Under the pieces are notes generated by a model, which made no database searches, was not told the DNA's origin, and worked only from the letters and a program-made list of their open reading frames with translations. From Burkholderia lata (GTDB lineage Bacteria > Pseudomonadota > Gammaproteobacteria > Burkholderiales > Burkholderiaceae): a stretch of DNA of 64,000 nt. Position 1 is the first letter of the stretch, and every line of letters begins with the position of its first letter. Shown one piece after another: positions 25,451 to 34,053 of the stretch. The position numbers and the translations under genes are program-made. The stretch covers positions 1,240,001-1,304,000 of the forward strand of contig NC_007509.1 in NCBI RefSeq assembly GCF_000012945.1, given 5' to 3'.

Positions 25451-26953
25451 ATGACAACGAACATGCCTGTGAACAGCAGCGCGAACACGAACAGCCTGTT
25501 GCAACAGGCGGCGCAATCGATCATCAACGGCTCGACCGGCAATGGGTCGATGGATGTCGGCTTGCTCGTCACGACGCTGGTGAACGCGAAGACGGCCGGC
25601 CGGGCCGCGGCGCTCGCCGCGTCGCAGCAGACCGGCACCACGCAGATTTCCGCATTCGGCGCGCTGTCGTCCGCGCTGGGCGCGCTCGAAGCGGGCCTCG
25701 CCACGCTGGCGAATGGCGGGCTGCAGTCGACGTTCACCGCGGTCGCGAGCGGCAAGGGCCTGACCGCGACGCCGAGTGCAGGCGCGGTTGCCGGCACCTA
25801 CGCGGTCGGCGTCACGCAGATCGCGACCGCGCAGGCGCTGGCTTCGTCGGGCTTCGACGGGAAGAAGGCGCTCGGCACCGGCACACTGACGCTGTCGCTC
25901 GGCAGCCAGTCGTTCAAAGTCGACGTCAACGGCACGAACAACACACTGTCAGGCATCGCGACCGCGATCAACTCCGCAGCGAACAACCCGGGGATCAGCG
26001 CGACGGTCATCAACGGCACCGACGGCGCGCACCTCGTGCTCGCGTCGTCGAAGACGGGCTCGGCGAACACGATCAGCGTCGCGGTCGGCAACGTGGCCAA
26101 CGACAACGGGCTGTCGAACCTCGGCGTCACGTCGACGGCCGGCACGACGGGCGGCCCGTCGACGATCGACTCCGCGAACAGCGCGGCCGCGTGGCGGCAA
26201 AGCGCCGTCGCGCAGGACGCGAAGTTCACGGTCAGCGGCATCCCGTCGACGAGCGCGAGCAACACGGTGTCAGGCGTGCTGAACGGCGTCACGCTGAACT
26301 TGTCGGCGGCTGCGGTCAGCGCAACCGATACGCAGACGCTGACCGTCAGCCCCGACACGAAGTCGCAGGCGGCCACGATCACGAATTTCGTGAACCAGTA
26401 CAACACCGTCGTCAAGACGATGGGCGCGCTGTCGAGCTACACGCCAGGGGCGAGCACGCAGGGCACGCTGATCGGCGATTCGACGCTGCACACGATCCGC
26501 AACGCCCTCGCGTCGATCGTCGCGCGCGGCGTTCCCAACAAGAACGGCGACGGGCACACGAACCTGACGGCGATTGGCGTCTCCCTCGAGAAGGACGGCA
26601 CGCTGCGGGCCGACAGCGCGAAGCTCGACAGTGCGCTGAACAACAACTCGTCGGGGGTCGCGCACCTGTTCAACTCGACGAACGGGGTAGGCAAGCAACT
26701 GACCGACCAGATCGAGACCTTCACGAAGCGGGGCGGGATGATCGACCTGCGTACGAACGCGCTGGGCGCCGACCTGAAGCGCGTCACGCAGCAACAGACG
26801 AATCTGGCCGACTACGCCGCGCAACTGACCAAGCAGTACCAGGCGCAGTTCACGGCACTCAACGCGCTGATGGCCAAGATGAACTCGAACACGCAGTACC
26901 TGACGCGGCTGTTCGGCGGGGCCAACAGCAACGGCACGCTGGCGAACAAGTGA
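25451..26953 (+). CDS. fliD: FliD-like flagellar filament cap (hook-associated protein 2)
   Basis: This 500-aa protein has the FliD layout. The N-terminal domain contains GSMDVGLLVTTLVNAK, the middle is variable and Ser/Thr/Asn-rich with AGTYAVGVTQIA and NTLSGIATAIN, and the C-terminal helical domain ends RVTQQQTNLADYAAQL. FliD forms the cap at the growing filament tip. No flagellin, fliS or fliT gene lies nearby, so it is a stand-alone copy. The start was set at the first ATG (MTTNMPVNSS); no strong ribosome-binding site is visible. I found no sigma-28 promoter match upstream. Confidence 0.87.
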   Translation: MTTNMPVNSSANTNSLLQQAAQSIINGSTGNGSMDVGLLVTTLVNAKTAGRAAALAASQQTGTTQISAFGALSSALGALEAGLATLANGGLQSTFTAVASGKGLTATPSAGAVAGTYAVGVTQIATAQALASSGFDGKKALGTGTLTLSLGSQSFKVDVNGTNNTLSGIATAINSAANNPGISATVINGTDGAHLVLASSKTGSANTISVAVGNVANDNGLSNLGVTSTAGTTGGPSTIDSANSAAAWRQSAVAQDAKFTVSGIPSTSASNTVSGVLNGVTLNLSAAAVSATDTQTLTVSPDTKSQAATITNFVNQYNTVVKTMGALSSYTPGASTQGTLIGDSTLHTIRNALASIVARGVPNKNGDGHTNLTAIGVSLEKDGTLRADSAKLDSALNNNSSGVAHLFNSTNGVGKQLTDQIETFTKRGGMIDLRTNALGADLKRVTQQQTNLADYAAQLTKQYQAQFTALNALMAKMNSNTQYLTRLFGGANSNGTLANK

Positions 26954-27133
26954 CGAGCGTGCGGGCCGACCGACGATCGTGGCGGCGGCCGCCGGTCAAT
27001 GGATCGACCGGCTCGCGCCGCCGCGCACGGTGTCCCGCCTGGAAACCTCACTCACGCGCGGCGGTGCGCGAGCATGCGCCGGGTTCGGTTCCGCGTCTCG
27101 CACCGTCAACCTCGGACGGCAGCGCACGCCCGA

Positions 27134-28078
27134 TTACGCAGCAATCCGCCGCCGGAAATGCTCGGTCCCGGCCACGATCTTGTCGAGCACCGCATCGAGC
27201 GCCCAGAACCGTTCACGCACGTCGTAATCGATCGCGCGGCAACGGATCGACGCAAACGTGCCGATCCGCTGGTGATAGAGCTTCGCGAGCGCCGGGTAGC
27301 CCAGCGCCTCCGACACCGCGGAGACGACGAGGAATGTCGAAAGCTCATCCGCCAGCGCCGGATTCGACGCCCCTTGCGTACGCAACCACCGGTACAAGTC
27401 CGGATGGAAGTTGGTGAACACGCCGTTGAAGCCGGCGGAACCCGCCTTCATCGCGTCCCAGGCAATCGCGGCGTTCGCGTTGAGGATCTTCAGCGGCGAG
27501 CCCTCGGCGAGCGCGACCCGCCGCTTCACCGTCGCCAGGTCGCAGCTCACGTCCTTGAGCATCACGAAGCGGCCCGTGTCGATGCACGCACGCAGTTCGT
27601 CATCCGACAGCAGCCGCCGGTAGGGCGCCGGACACTCGTACAGCCCGAGCGGCAGATCCGACGGCAAGCGCGCGAGCAGCCGGTGAAGATGGTCGAGCAA
27701 CGCGGCACTGCCCTTGCGCTGCGGATCGAGGCGATTGGTCACGAGCACGACGCCCTGTGCGCCCGATTCGGCCGCCGCGCACAGCTCCGCGACCTGCGCG
27801 TCGAGATCGTCGCTGATGTGCCCGGACGCCACGACCGGCACGCGCCCGGCCACGCGCTCGACCACGAAGCGCGCGAGTTCCGCGCGTTCGGCCAGGCTCA
27901 GGAACTGCATCTCGCTCGACTGCGCGACCGCGAACAACGCATCGGCGCCGTGCGCCAGATACCACTCGATGAGCCGCTCGAGCCCGGCGTAGTCGATCGC
28001 GCCGGCATCGTCGAACGGCGTCAGCATCACCGGGACGATGCCCTCGATGGTCACGTTCGATTGCTGCGGGTGTTGCAT
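27134..28078 (-). CDS. Dihydrodipicolinate synthase/N-acetylneuraminate lyase family protein
   Basis: This 314-aa TIM-barrel protein has the family start GIVPVMLTPFDDAGAIDY. The Schiff-base Lys is in FVMLKDVSCD and the Tyr in LGLYECPAPY. The usual GTTGE-type substrate loop reads AVAQSSE, so the carboxylate-binding motif is altered. Members of this family cleave or form 2-keto acids such as 2-keto-3-deoxy sugar acids. It lies in a leftward group with an MFS transporter and a ribokinase under a LacI regulator, suggesting sugar-acid use. GGAG precedes the ATG. Confidence 0.85.
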   Translation of the reverse strand: MQHPQQSNVTIEGIVPVMLTPFDDAGAIDYAGLERLIEWYLAHGADALFAVAQSSEMQFLSLAERAELARFVVERVAGRVPVVASGHISDDLDAQVAELCAAAESGAQGVVLVTNRLDPQRKGSAALLDHLHRLLARLPSDLPLGLYECPAPYRRLLSDDELRACIDTGRFVMLKDVSCDLATVKRRVALAEGSPLKILNANAAIAWDAMKAGSAGFNGVFTNFHPDLYRWLRTQGASNPALADELSTFLVVSAVSEALGYPALAKLYHQRIGTFASIRCRAIDYDVRERFWALDAVLDKIVAGTEHFRRRIAA

Positions 28079-28122
28079 GTGTTTCTCCTTGCTTCAGTGA
28101 AGGCGTGGCGCATACCGCGCGC

Positions 28123-29442
28123 TCAGGCCGGCAACGGCCCGGGCGCGGCGTTCGCGGCCTGCTCGGGAATCGGCTTGCGCACCAGCAGCAGGTACGCCAT
28201 CGCGCCCGCAAACGCGATCGCCGCGGCCGTCAGCAGCGCCGGCACGAACGACCACTTCTGCGCAATGATGCCCGTCAGGATCGGCGCGAGCGCGCCGCCG
28301 ATAAAACCGCCGAAATTCTGGATCGCCCCGAGCGACGCGATGCGGCTCGGCGGCGCGGCCGCCGTCGCGAGCGCCCACGAGCAGGCCGACGCCGCGTTGG
28401 CGAGAAAGATCACGACCGAAATGCACGCGAGCGCCACCGTGTTGCTCCGCACGAGCGCGGCGGGAATCGTGAACGCGACCATCCCGAGCATCGCGACCAC
28501 CACCGCATTGCGCCGGCTCACGACCGGCGAACGGCTGCGGCGCGTGACCAGATCCGACAGCCAGCCGGCCAGCAGCGACCCGACGAACCCGCACAGGAAT
28601 GGCACCGACGCGGCAAAGCCGGTACGGATCAGGCTCATGTGCCGTTCCATCGTCAGGTAGCCCGGCAGCCAGGTCAGGTACACCCAGTTCAGGTACACGG
28701 ATCCGAAGAAGCCGATCAGCATCCCCCAGGTCGTGCCGTGCGAAAACAGGCTGCGCCATTCGGCGAACGTCAGTTTCGGTGCGGCGACCGCGCTTTGCGC
28801 GTCGGCATCGAGATAGCTGCGCTCGGTGGCCGTCAGTTGCGCGCGCACCGGATCGCGATACAGCGCGAACCAGACGACGGCGACGACGAGACCGAGTGCG
28901 CCCGTCGCGATGAACGCCCAGCGCCAGTCGAACGACGCGACGAGGATCGACAGCAGCAACGGCGCGAGCGCGGTGCCGAGCGGCGACGCGGCGTTGAAAA
29001 TGCCGGTCGGCGTGCCGCGCGCGCGCAACGGAAACCAGTTGCTCACCACCCGCGCGGCCGACGGGAACTGCGGCGCTTCGCCGATGCCGAGCACGATGCG
29101 CGCGACGATGAACCAGCCGAAGGTCGACACGATGCCGCCCGCCGCCTGCGCGAACGACCAGACGATCAGGCCGATCCCGAGCAGCCGGCGCGGGCCGATG
29201 CGGTCGACCAGCCCGCCGACCGGGAACTGGCACAGCGCATAGCTCCACGAGAAGGCCGACAGCAGCAGCCCCATCTGCGCGAGCGACAGGCCGAGATCGC
29301 CGCGGATCGCCGAGCTTGCGACGGCCAGCGTGCCGCGATCGAGGTAGTTGACGATGCCGCTCACCATCAACAGCGCGAGCGCGATGCGTTGCCCGCGCCG
29401 GATACGCGGCGGTGCGGGCGGAACAGTCGGGGTTTCGTTCAT
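28123..29442 (-). CDS. MFS transporter, sugar-acid/anion symporter type
   Basis: This 439-aa protein has about 12 membrane segments. The signature NYLDRGTLAVA is in the first segment and GGLVDRIGPRRLLGIG is in the loop between segments 2 and 3, both typical of the anion:cation symporter (ACS) family that carries glucarate, galactonate and related compounds. An ATG at 29457 is also possible; the ATG at 29442 has GGAG about 9 bases upstream and is preferred. It is the import step of the cassette with the ribokinase upstream and the aldolase-like gene downstream. Confidence 0.85.
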   Translation of the reverse strand: MNETPTVPPAPPRIRRGQRIALALLMVSGIVNYLDRGTLAVASSAIRGDLGLSLAQMGLLLSAFSWSYALCQFPVGGLVDRIGPRRLLGIGLIVWSFAQAAGGIVSTFGWFIVARIVLGIGEAPQFPSAARVVSNWFPLRARGTPTGIFNAASPLGTALAPLLLSILVASFDWRWAFIATGALGLVVAVVWFALYRDPVRAQLTATERSYLDADAQSAVAAPKLTFAEWRSLFSHGTTWGMLIGFFGSVYLNWVYLTWLPGYLTMERHMSLIRTGFAASVPFLCGFVGSLLAGWLSDLVTRRSRSPVVSRRNAVVVAMLGMVAFTIPAALVRSNTVALACISVVIFLANAASACSWALATAAAPPSRIASLGAIQNFGGFIGGALAPILTGIIAQKWSFVPALLTAAAIAFAGAMAYLLLVRKPIPEQAANAAPGPLPA

Positions 29443-29502
29443 TGCGGTTGTCTCCATGTCACCGATATCGGCCGGTTCCGGCCTGTCCGTCTGATGCGGA
29501 AT

Positions 29503-30429
29503 TCAGGGTTCCAGGCGCGCTACTTCGTCGCGCGTGGGAATCGAGGTCTGCGCGCCGTAGCGCGTCACGCTGATCGCGGCGGCGCGCTGGCCGAAGCCGA
29601 TTGCGTCGTCCATCGACGCACCGCCCGCGCGGGCAGCCGCGAATCCGCCGACGAAGGTGTCGCCGGCCGCGGTCGTATCGACGGCGACCACCGGCATCGC
29701 CGGCAGGCGGCCGTTGCCCGCACCGCCGCGCCAGCACACGCCGCGCGCGCCAAGCGTCACCAGCACGTTGCCGACGCCCTTCGCGCACAGCGCATCGGCG
29801 GCACGCACGGCCGACGCGTCGTCGCCGACGGCGATGCCGGTCAGCGATTCGGCTTCGGTTTCGTTGACGACGAGGTAGTCGACCCGTGCGAGCAACGCGT
29901 CGAACAGCGGCTGCGCGGGTGCGGGATTGAGCAGCACCGGCGTGTGATGCGCGGAGGCGCAGGCAATGGCCCGCGCGACGGTCGCCACCGGCACTTCGAG
30001 CTGGCACACGAGCATCGCGGCGCCCGCGATCGCGTCGCGTGCCGCGTCGATCCGGTCGGCATCGAGACGCGCATTCGCGCCGGGCACGACGACGATGCTG
30101 TTCGCCCCGCCCGCGTCGACCGTGATCGTGGCCACCCCGGTCGCCGTGCCGCCGATCCGGTCCAGGTGCGTCACGTCGATGCCCTCGGCCGACAACGCGT
30201 CGTGCAGGCGCGCACCGAACGCGTCGTCGCCGACGCAGCCGATCATCGCAACCGACGCGCCCAGGCGCGCGGCCGCGACCGCCTGGTTCGCCCCCTTGCC
30301 GCCGTGAGCGGTCTGGAAATCCGTACCGAGCAGCGTCTCGCCCGGCACCGGCAGGCGCGGCGCGCGCGTGACGAGGTCGATGTTCACGCTGCCGACGACA
30401 GCGATGCGAGGTGGATAGGTGTAGCTCAT
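29503..30429 (-). CDS. rbsK: Ribokinase (PfkB family)
   Basis: This 308-aa kinase contains GSVNIDLVTRAPRLPVPGET and GGKGANQAVAAARLG near the N-terminus and the catalytic DTTAAGDTFVGG near the C-terminus, the two PfkB signatures. It would phosphorylate ribose or a related sugar in the cytoplasm. The ATG at 30429 lies just downstream of a near-perfect LacI-type operator, so this gene is the first in the repressed leftward unit. The clustered transporter and aldolase could indicate a substrate other than ribose. Confidence 0.88.
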   Translation of the reverse strand: MSYTYPPRIAVVGSVNIDLVTRAPRLPVPGETLLGTDFQTAHGGKGANQAVAAARLGASVAMIGCVGDDAFGARLHDALSAEGIDVTHLDRIGGTATGVATITVDAGGANSIVVVPGANARLDADRIDAARDAIAGAAMLVCQLEVPVATVARAIACASAHHTPVLLNPAPAQPLFDALLARVDYLVVNETEAESLTGIAVGDDASAVRAADALCAKGVGNVLVTLGARGVCWRGGAGNGRLPAMPVVAVDTTAAGDTFVGGFAAARAGGASMDDAIGFGQRAAAISVTRYGAQTSIPTRDEVARLEP

Positions 30430-30434
30430 TTTCG

Positions 30435-30452
30435 AATGTAATCGCTTACATT
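30435..30452. promoter_or_regulatory. LacI-family operator upstream of ribokinase
   Basis: AATGTAA and TTACATT flank a TCGC centre, giving the pseudo-palindrome AATGTAATCGCTTACATT with the CG core usual for LacI-family sites. It begins 5 bp upstream of the rbsK start. A partial copy, AGCGCTTACATT, lies at 30549-30560 nearer the divergent lacI-type gene. Confidence 0.75.
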
Positions 30453-30548
30453 TGCGACGGACAAAATGGCCGGAGTGGCCGTCGTCGATGAAAATCTCAC
30501 GATGTGGATAGAATATGGGTCTGACATAATACGGAAGCACGTCAAGAT

Positions 30549-30560
30549 AGCGCTTACATT
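30549..30560. promoter_or_regulatory. Second LacI-type operator half-site
   Basis: AGCGCTTACATT repeats the right half of the operator at 30435-30452. It lies 110 bp upstream of the regulator start, and the spacing would allow looping or autoregulation. Confidence 0.45.
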
Positions 30561-30670
30561 CTCACAGGGTCGAGCGGGAATGCAAGCGGCGCCACCATGA
30601 ATCGAGGGTAAACATTGACGCATTTGACAACTCGTAGCGCCGCCATCGCCGCTACGCCGGGAGACAGCCG

Positions 30671-31756
30671 ATGAGCTCGCCCCCGTCCCGCGCCGGTGCG
30701 CCCCGCGCGCGCCGCGGCAGCGGCCGCTCGGTGCTCGGCGATGTCGCGAAGCTGGCCGGCGTATCGACCGCGACCGTCTCGCGCGTGTACAACGATCCCG
30801 GCAAGGTGTCGGCCGACGTGCAGCAGCGCGTGCGCGACGCGGCGCGTACCCTGAACTGGATTCCGAATGCGGCGGGCCGCGCGCTCGCGTCCACGCGCAC
30901 CCACATCACCGGCGCGATCATTCCGACGCTCGACGACCAGGTGTTCGCGTCGCAGGTCGCGGGCATGCAGGCGGTCATGGCCGAGCACGGCATCACGCTG
31001 TTCCTCGGCTGCTCGAACTACGATCCCGCGCAGGCGCTGGCCCAGGTGCGCGCGATGCTGTCGCGCGGCGTGGAAGCCGTGTCGCTCGTCGGTGAAGCGT
31101 ATCCGCCGGAACTGTTCGAACTGCTCGCGATGCACCGCGTGCCGTACGTCGTCACGTATGCGTATCGCGACGACAGCCCGCACTGCTGCATCGGCTTCGA
31201 CAACCGCGCGGCGTTCGCGCGGCTCACCACCCACCTGCTCGACCTCGGCCACCGCGATTTCGCGATCATCATGCAGCCGTCAGCCGACAACGACCGCGTG
31301 CAGGCCCGCCTGCGCGGCATTCACGACACGCTGGCCGCGCGCGGGCTCGCGGTGCGCCCCGTCCATCAGCACGAAGGCGCGGCCACGATCGCGTTCGGGC
31401 GAGCGAGCCTGAGGGCGATCGCCGGCAGCGATGCAGCCACACGGCCGACGGCCGTGATCTGCGGCAACGACGCGCTCGCGCTGGGCGCGTTGCTCGAAGC
31501 GCAGGCGCTCGGCATCGACGTGCCCGCGCAATTGTCGATCACCGGCTTCGACGATATCGCGCTCGCGCGCGAAATCCAGCCGCCGCTGACGACGATGTGG
31601 GTCGATACCGATGCGATCGGACGTCAGGCTGCCCAGGCGTTGCTCGATGCGCTCGAAAACGGCGCGACAGGGCCGGGGCATGCGGTGCTGCCGGAGTTGC
31701 GCACGCGGGAATCGGCGGCGGCGCCGGCGCAGGTTCAGGTAGCGCGCAAGAAATGA
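30671..31756 (+). CDS. LacI-family transcriptional repressor
   Basis: This 361-aa protein has an N-terminal helix-turn-helix at about 21-45 (DVAKLAGVSTATVSRVYN), a hinge containing NAAGRALAS, and a periplasmic-binding-protein-like effector domain ending in SITGFDDIALAREIQPPLTT. It faces the ribokinase operon across 241 bp that contain a matching operator, so local repression relieved by a sugar ligand is the likely role. The ligand is unknown. Confidence 0.9.
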   Translation: MSSPPSRAGAPRARRGSGRSVLGDVAKLAGVSTATVSRVYNDPGKVSADVQQRVRDAARTLNWIPNAAGRALASTRTHITGAIIPTLDDQVFASQVAGMQAVMAEHGITLFLGCSNYDPAQALAQVRAMLSRGVEAVSLVGEAYPPELFELLAMHRVPYVVTYAYRDDSPHCCIGFDNRAAFARLTTHLLDLGHRDFAIIMQPSADNDRVQARLRGIHDTLAARGLAVRPVHQHEGAATIAFGRASLRAIAGSDAATRPTAVICGNDALALGALLEAQALGIDVPAQLSITGFDDIALAREIQPPLTTMWVDTDAIGRQAAQALLDALENGATGPGHAVLPELRTRESAAAPAQVQVARKK

Positions 31757-31762
31757 AGACGC

Positions 31763-31798
31763 GCCGGGCGGCTGCGGCTGCGGCTGCGGCTGCCCGGC
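31763..31798. repeat. (GGCTGC)4 in a GC hairpin between convergent genes
   Basis: Four exact GGCTGC units at 31770-31793 sit inside arms GCCGGGC (31763-31769) and GCCCGGC (31792-31798). The structure lies between the convergent lacI-type and lprI-type genes and may act as a bidirectional transcription stop, though T-tracts are lacking. Confidence 0.5.
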
Positions 31799-31813
31799 CC
31801 GCCCGCCCGCCCG

Positions 31814-32818
31814 TCACTGCATCACGTCGACCGGCAGCGTCTTGTCGAGATTGTCGTGCCACGCCTGGATGGTCTTCGGCACGCGCTTGTTCCACGCCGG
31901 TACGTTCGTGTAATAGCGCATCCGGACATCGTTCTTCGCGTCGAACACGAGCAGCCCGATCCACAGATCGTGACCGCGCCGCATCACGATCGCGGCATTC
32001 GTCGTCGCGATGCCGCGCACCCAGTACGAATTCACGTGCGCGTCGAGCCCGTCGAGATCCTTCTCGTCGGCGCTGTAATTGACGTTGTCGACGAGCGTCT
32101 GGTAATCGGCGCCGAGCAGCTTGTGCGCGGTCGCGTTCTGCGTCGCGTCGTCGACGACCTTGAGGCTCAGCAGGTCGGCCGCCGGTTTGGCCTGGAACTG
32201 CGACGCGGTCACATACTTGCCGCCGTAGAAAACACCCGAGCCGGCACCGCAATCGAAATCCGCCCCGTGTTGCGTGACGCCGATACGCCCGCCCTTCCGT
32301 TCGAAATCGAGCCGGCATTTGTCCTTGCGGTAAGTGCCGCTATCGCCGTGCAGCACGATGTCGCCGTCGAGCCCGCCCGTATTGGCGCCGTTGTTGCCGC
32401 CCAGCTCGAAATGCAGACGCGGCGCCGTGCCGGTGAACGTCAGCACGCCGCCGAACGACGGGTTGTCGCTCGTCATGTACCACGTCTGCTGCCAGCGGTC
32501 GGCCGCCAGCGGCGTGCCGTTCAGGCTCGCGAGCCGTTCACGGTAGCGATCGCCGAGGCACTGCTCGTCGCCGCCGCATCGGTCGCGCTGCTTGAGCCAC
32601 TTCAATTGCGCGGCCTTCAGCGCGGCCGTATCGCCGCCTTTCGCGAGTGCCTGCTTCCACGTCGCCGCGAGGTCGCCGTCGAGTTTCGACAGCGTGGCAT
32701 CCGCGCAGATCGCCTTCTCGGTCGGCGACGCGGCTTTCGCACAGTCGAAGCCGGCGGCATGCGCGGCGATCGGCAGTAGTGTCAGCAACGCGGCAGCCGC
32801 GACGGATCGCAGACGCAT
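31814..32818 (-). CDS. Secreted protein with N-terminal LprI-type (lysozyme-inhibitor-like) domain
   Basis: This 334-aa protein starts at MRLRSVAAAALLTLLPIAAHA, a clean Sec signal peptide (ATG at 32818). An upstream ATG at 32884 would bury the signal. Residues 25-100 carry the LprI/DUF1311 pattern: FDCAKAASPTEKAICADATLS, then QLKWLKQRDRCG and CLGDRYRERL. The remaining 230 residues are unrecognised and contain a beta-rich stretch with GGNNGANTGGLDGDI. LprI-type domains can inhibit lysozyme, but most members are uncharacterised. It is probably periplasmic and appears to be a single gene. Confidence 0.78.
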   Translation of the reverse strand: MRLRSVAAAALLTLLPIAAHAAGFDCAKAASPTEKAICADATLSKLDGDLAATWKQALAKGGDTAALKAAQLKWLKQRDRCGGDEQCLGDRYRERLASLNGTPLAADRWQQTWYMTSDNPSFGGVLTFTGTAPRLHFELGGNNGANTGGLDGDIVLHGDSGTYRKDKCRLDFERKGGRIGVTQHGADFDCGAGSGVFYGGKYVTASQFQAKPAADLLSLKVVDDATQNATAHKLLGADYQTLVDNVNYSADEKDLDGLDAHVNSYWVRGIATTNAAIVMRRGHDLWIGLLVFDAKNDVRMRYYTNVPAWNKRVPKTIQAWHDNLDKTLPVDVMQ

Positions 32819-33015
32819 GTGCGATGCATCACGTGCGGGAATCGCGGTTTGCCCGCGTGCATTCGATCGGTTCTCGATGGTCATCGGCTTGGCTCGTCGC
32901 AGAATCGCACGCCTGTAGAAGCTACCTGCACGCGGCATTCGAGGTAAAAACGCCCGGCCCGGCACGTGGCGCGTGCCGTTGCTCGCCGAAGCCTAACCCG
33001 AATGCGCGGCGCCGA

Positions 33016-34053
33016 TCAATCGACAGTCGATGTCAGCGCAACCGTCGAGGCAGCCACGCTGCATTGCACGATGCCTTCACGCAATGCAGCTTCCACGGCG
33101 GTATCGATGAACCCGATGAACACCATCACGCCGTCTCCGTCGTGCGCGGCCAGCCCCTCGTTCTCCATCGACGAAAACCGGATGCGCCGCGCGGCAACCT
33201 GACAAACGCGCGTCGCGACCGTGCCCTCCGCGTCGGCCACGCGCACGATGCCCTTCGCGCGCAGGATCGTGCGCGGCAACGCCTTCAGCCATGCACGCAG
33301 CCGCGCCTTGTCGAGCACGTCCGGCGCGGCGACGGTAACGCTCGCGAACGGCGGCATCGCGTCGTGTCCGATCGCCCGGTGCGCGCACGCAAGACCCGCC
33401 GGCATCGCGCCGCGATCGGGTACGACCGCATCGAACAGCAGCGCAAGCGGAATCTCGCCATGTCGCGCGGCGACGACGACATCGGTCGGCGCACACGCGC
33501 GCACGTCGTCGAGCACCGCATCGCGCTGTGCCGGAGTTACGCGGTCGAGCTTGGTCACGACGATCGCGCCCGCGCCGTCGAGCTGGCGTTGCGCCATCGC
33601 GCCGACGAGCGGATCGGCGAGCGTGTCGCGCCACGCGAGCGCATCGGCGACGACGAGCACCGACGTCAGCCGGAATGCACCGTTCAGCAGCCCGATCTGC
33701 GCGATCTTCGCGGGATCGGCCACGCCGCTCGCTTCGACGAGCAGCAGTTCGGGCCGCACGTCGCGCGTCGCGACGCGTGTGAGCGCATCGACGAGCGCGC
33801 CGCCGATCGTGCAGCAGATGCAGCCGTTGTCGAGCTCGATCACGTCGTCGCCGCGCGCACGCACCAGGCGCGCATCGATGTTCACCGCGCCGAAATCGTT
33901 GACGAGTACCGCGATGCGCCGGCCATGCGGCGCCTGCAGGATCGCGTTGACGACTGTCGTCTTGCCCGCGCCGAGATAGCCGCCGATCACCGCGAGATCG
34001 ATCGGCGCGGGTGTGGAAGCAGTGGGCACAGCGGCCTCGGCCTGCGTACTCAT
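33016..34053 (-). CDS. CobW/P47K-type G3E GTPase
   Basis: This 345-aa protein has a Walker A motif (GGYLGAGKTT, about 24-33), the metal-binding CICC at 78-81 and a VVTKLD guanine-specificity motif, which define the COG0523 G3E GTPase family. A CobW C-terminal domain follows. Members deliver metals to apo-enzymes. It overlaps the amidohydrolase stop by 4 bp (ATGA), so it may supply metal to that metal-dependent hydrolase; that link is inference. Confidence 0.87.
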   Translation of the reverse strand: MSTQAEAAVPTASTPAPIDLAVIGGYLGAGKTTVVNAILQAPHGRRIAVLVNDFGAVNIDARLVRARGDDVIELDNGCICCTIGGALVDALTRVATRDVRPELLLVEASGVADPAKIAQIGLLNGAFRLTSVLVVADALAWRDTLADPLVGAMAQRQLDGAGAIVVTKLDRVTPAQRDAVLDDVRACAPTDVVVAARHGEIPLALLFDAVVPDRGAMPAGLACAHRAIGHDAMPPFASVTVAAPDVLDKARLRAWLKALPRTILRAKGIVRVADAEGTVATRVCQVAARRIRFSSMENEGLAAHDGDGVMVFIGFIDTAVEAALREGIVQCSVAASTVALTSTVD

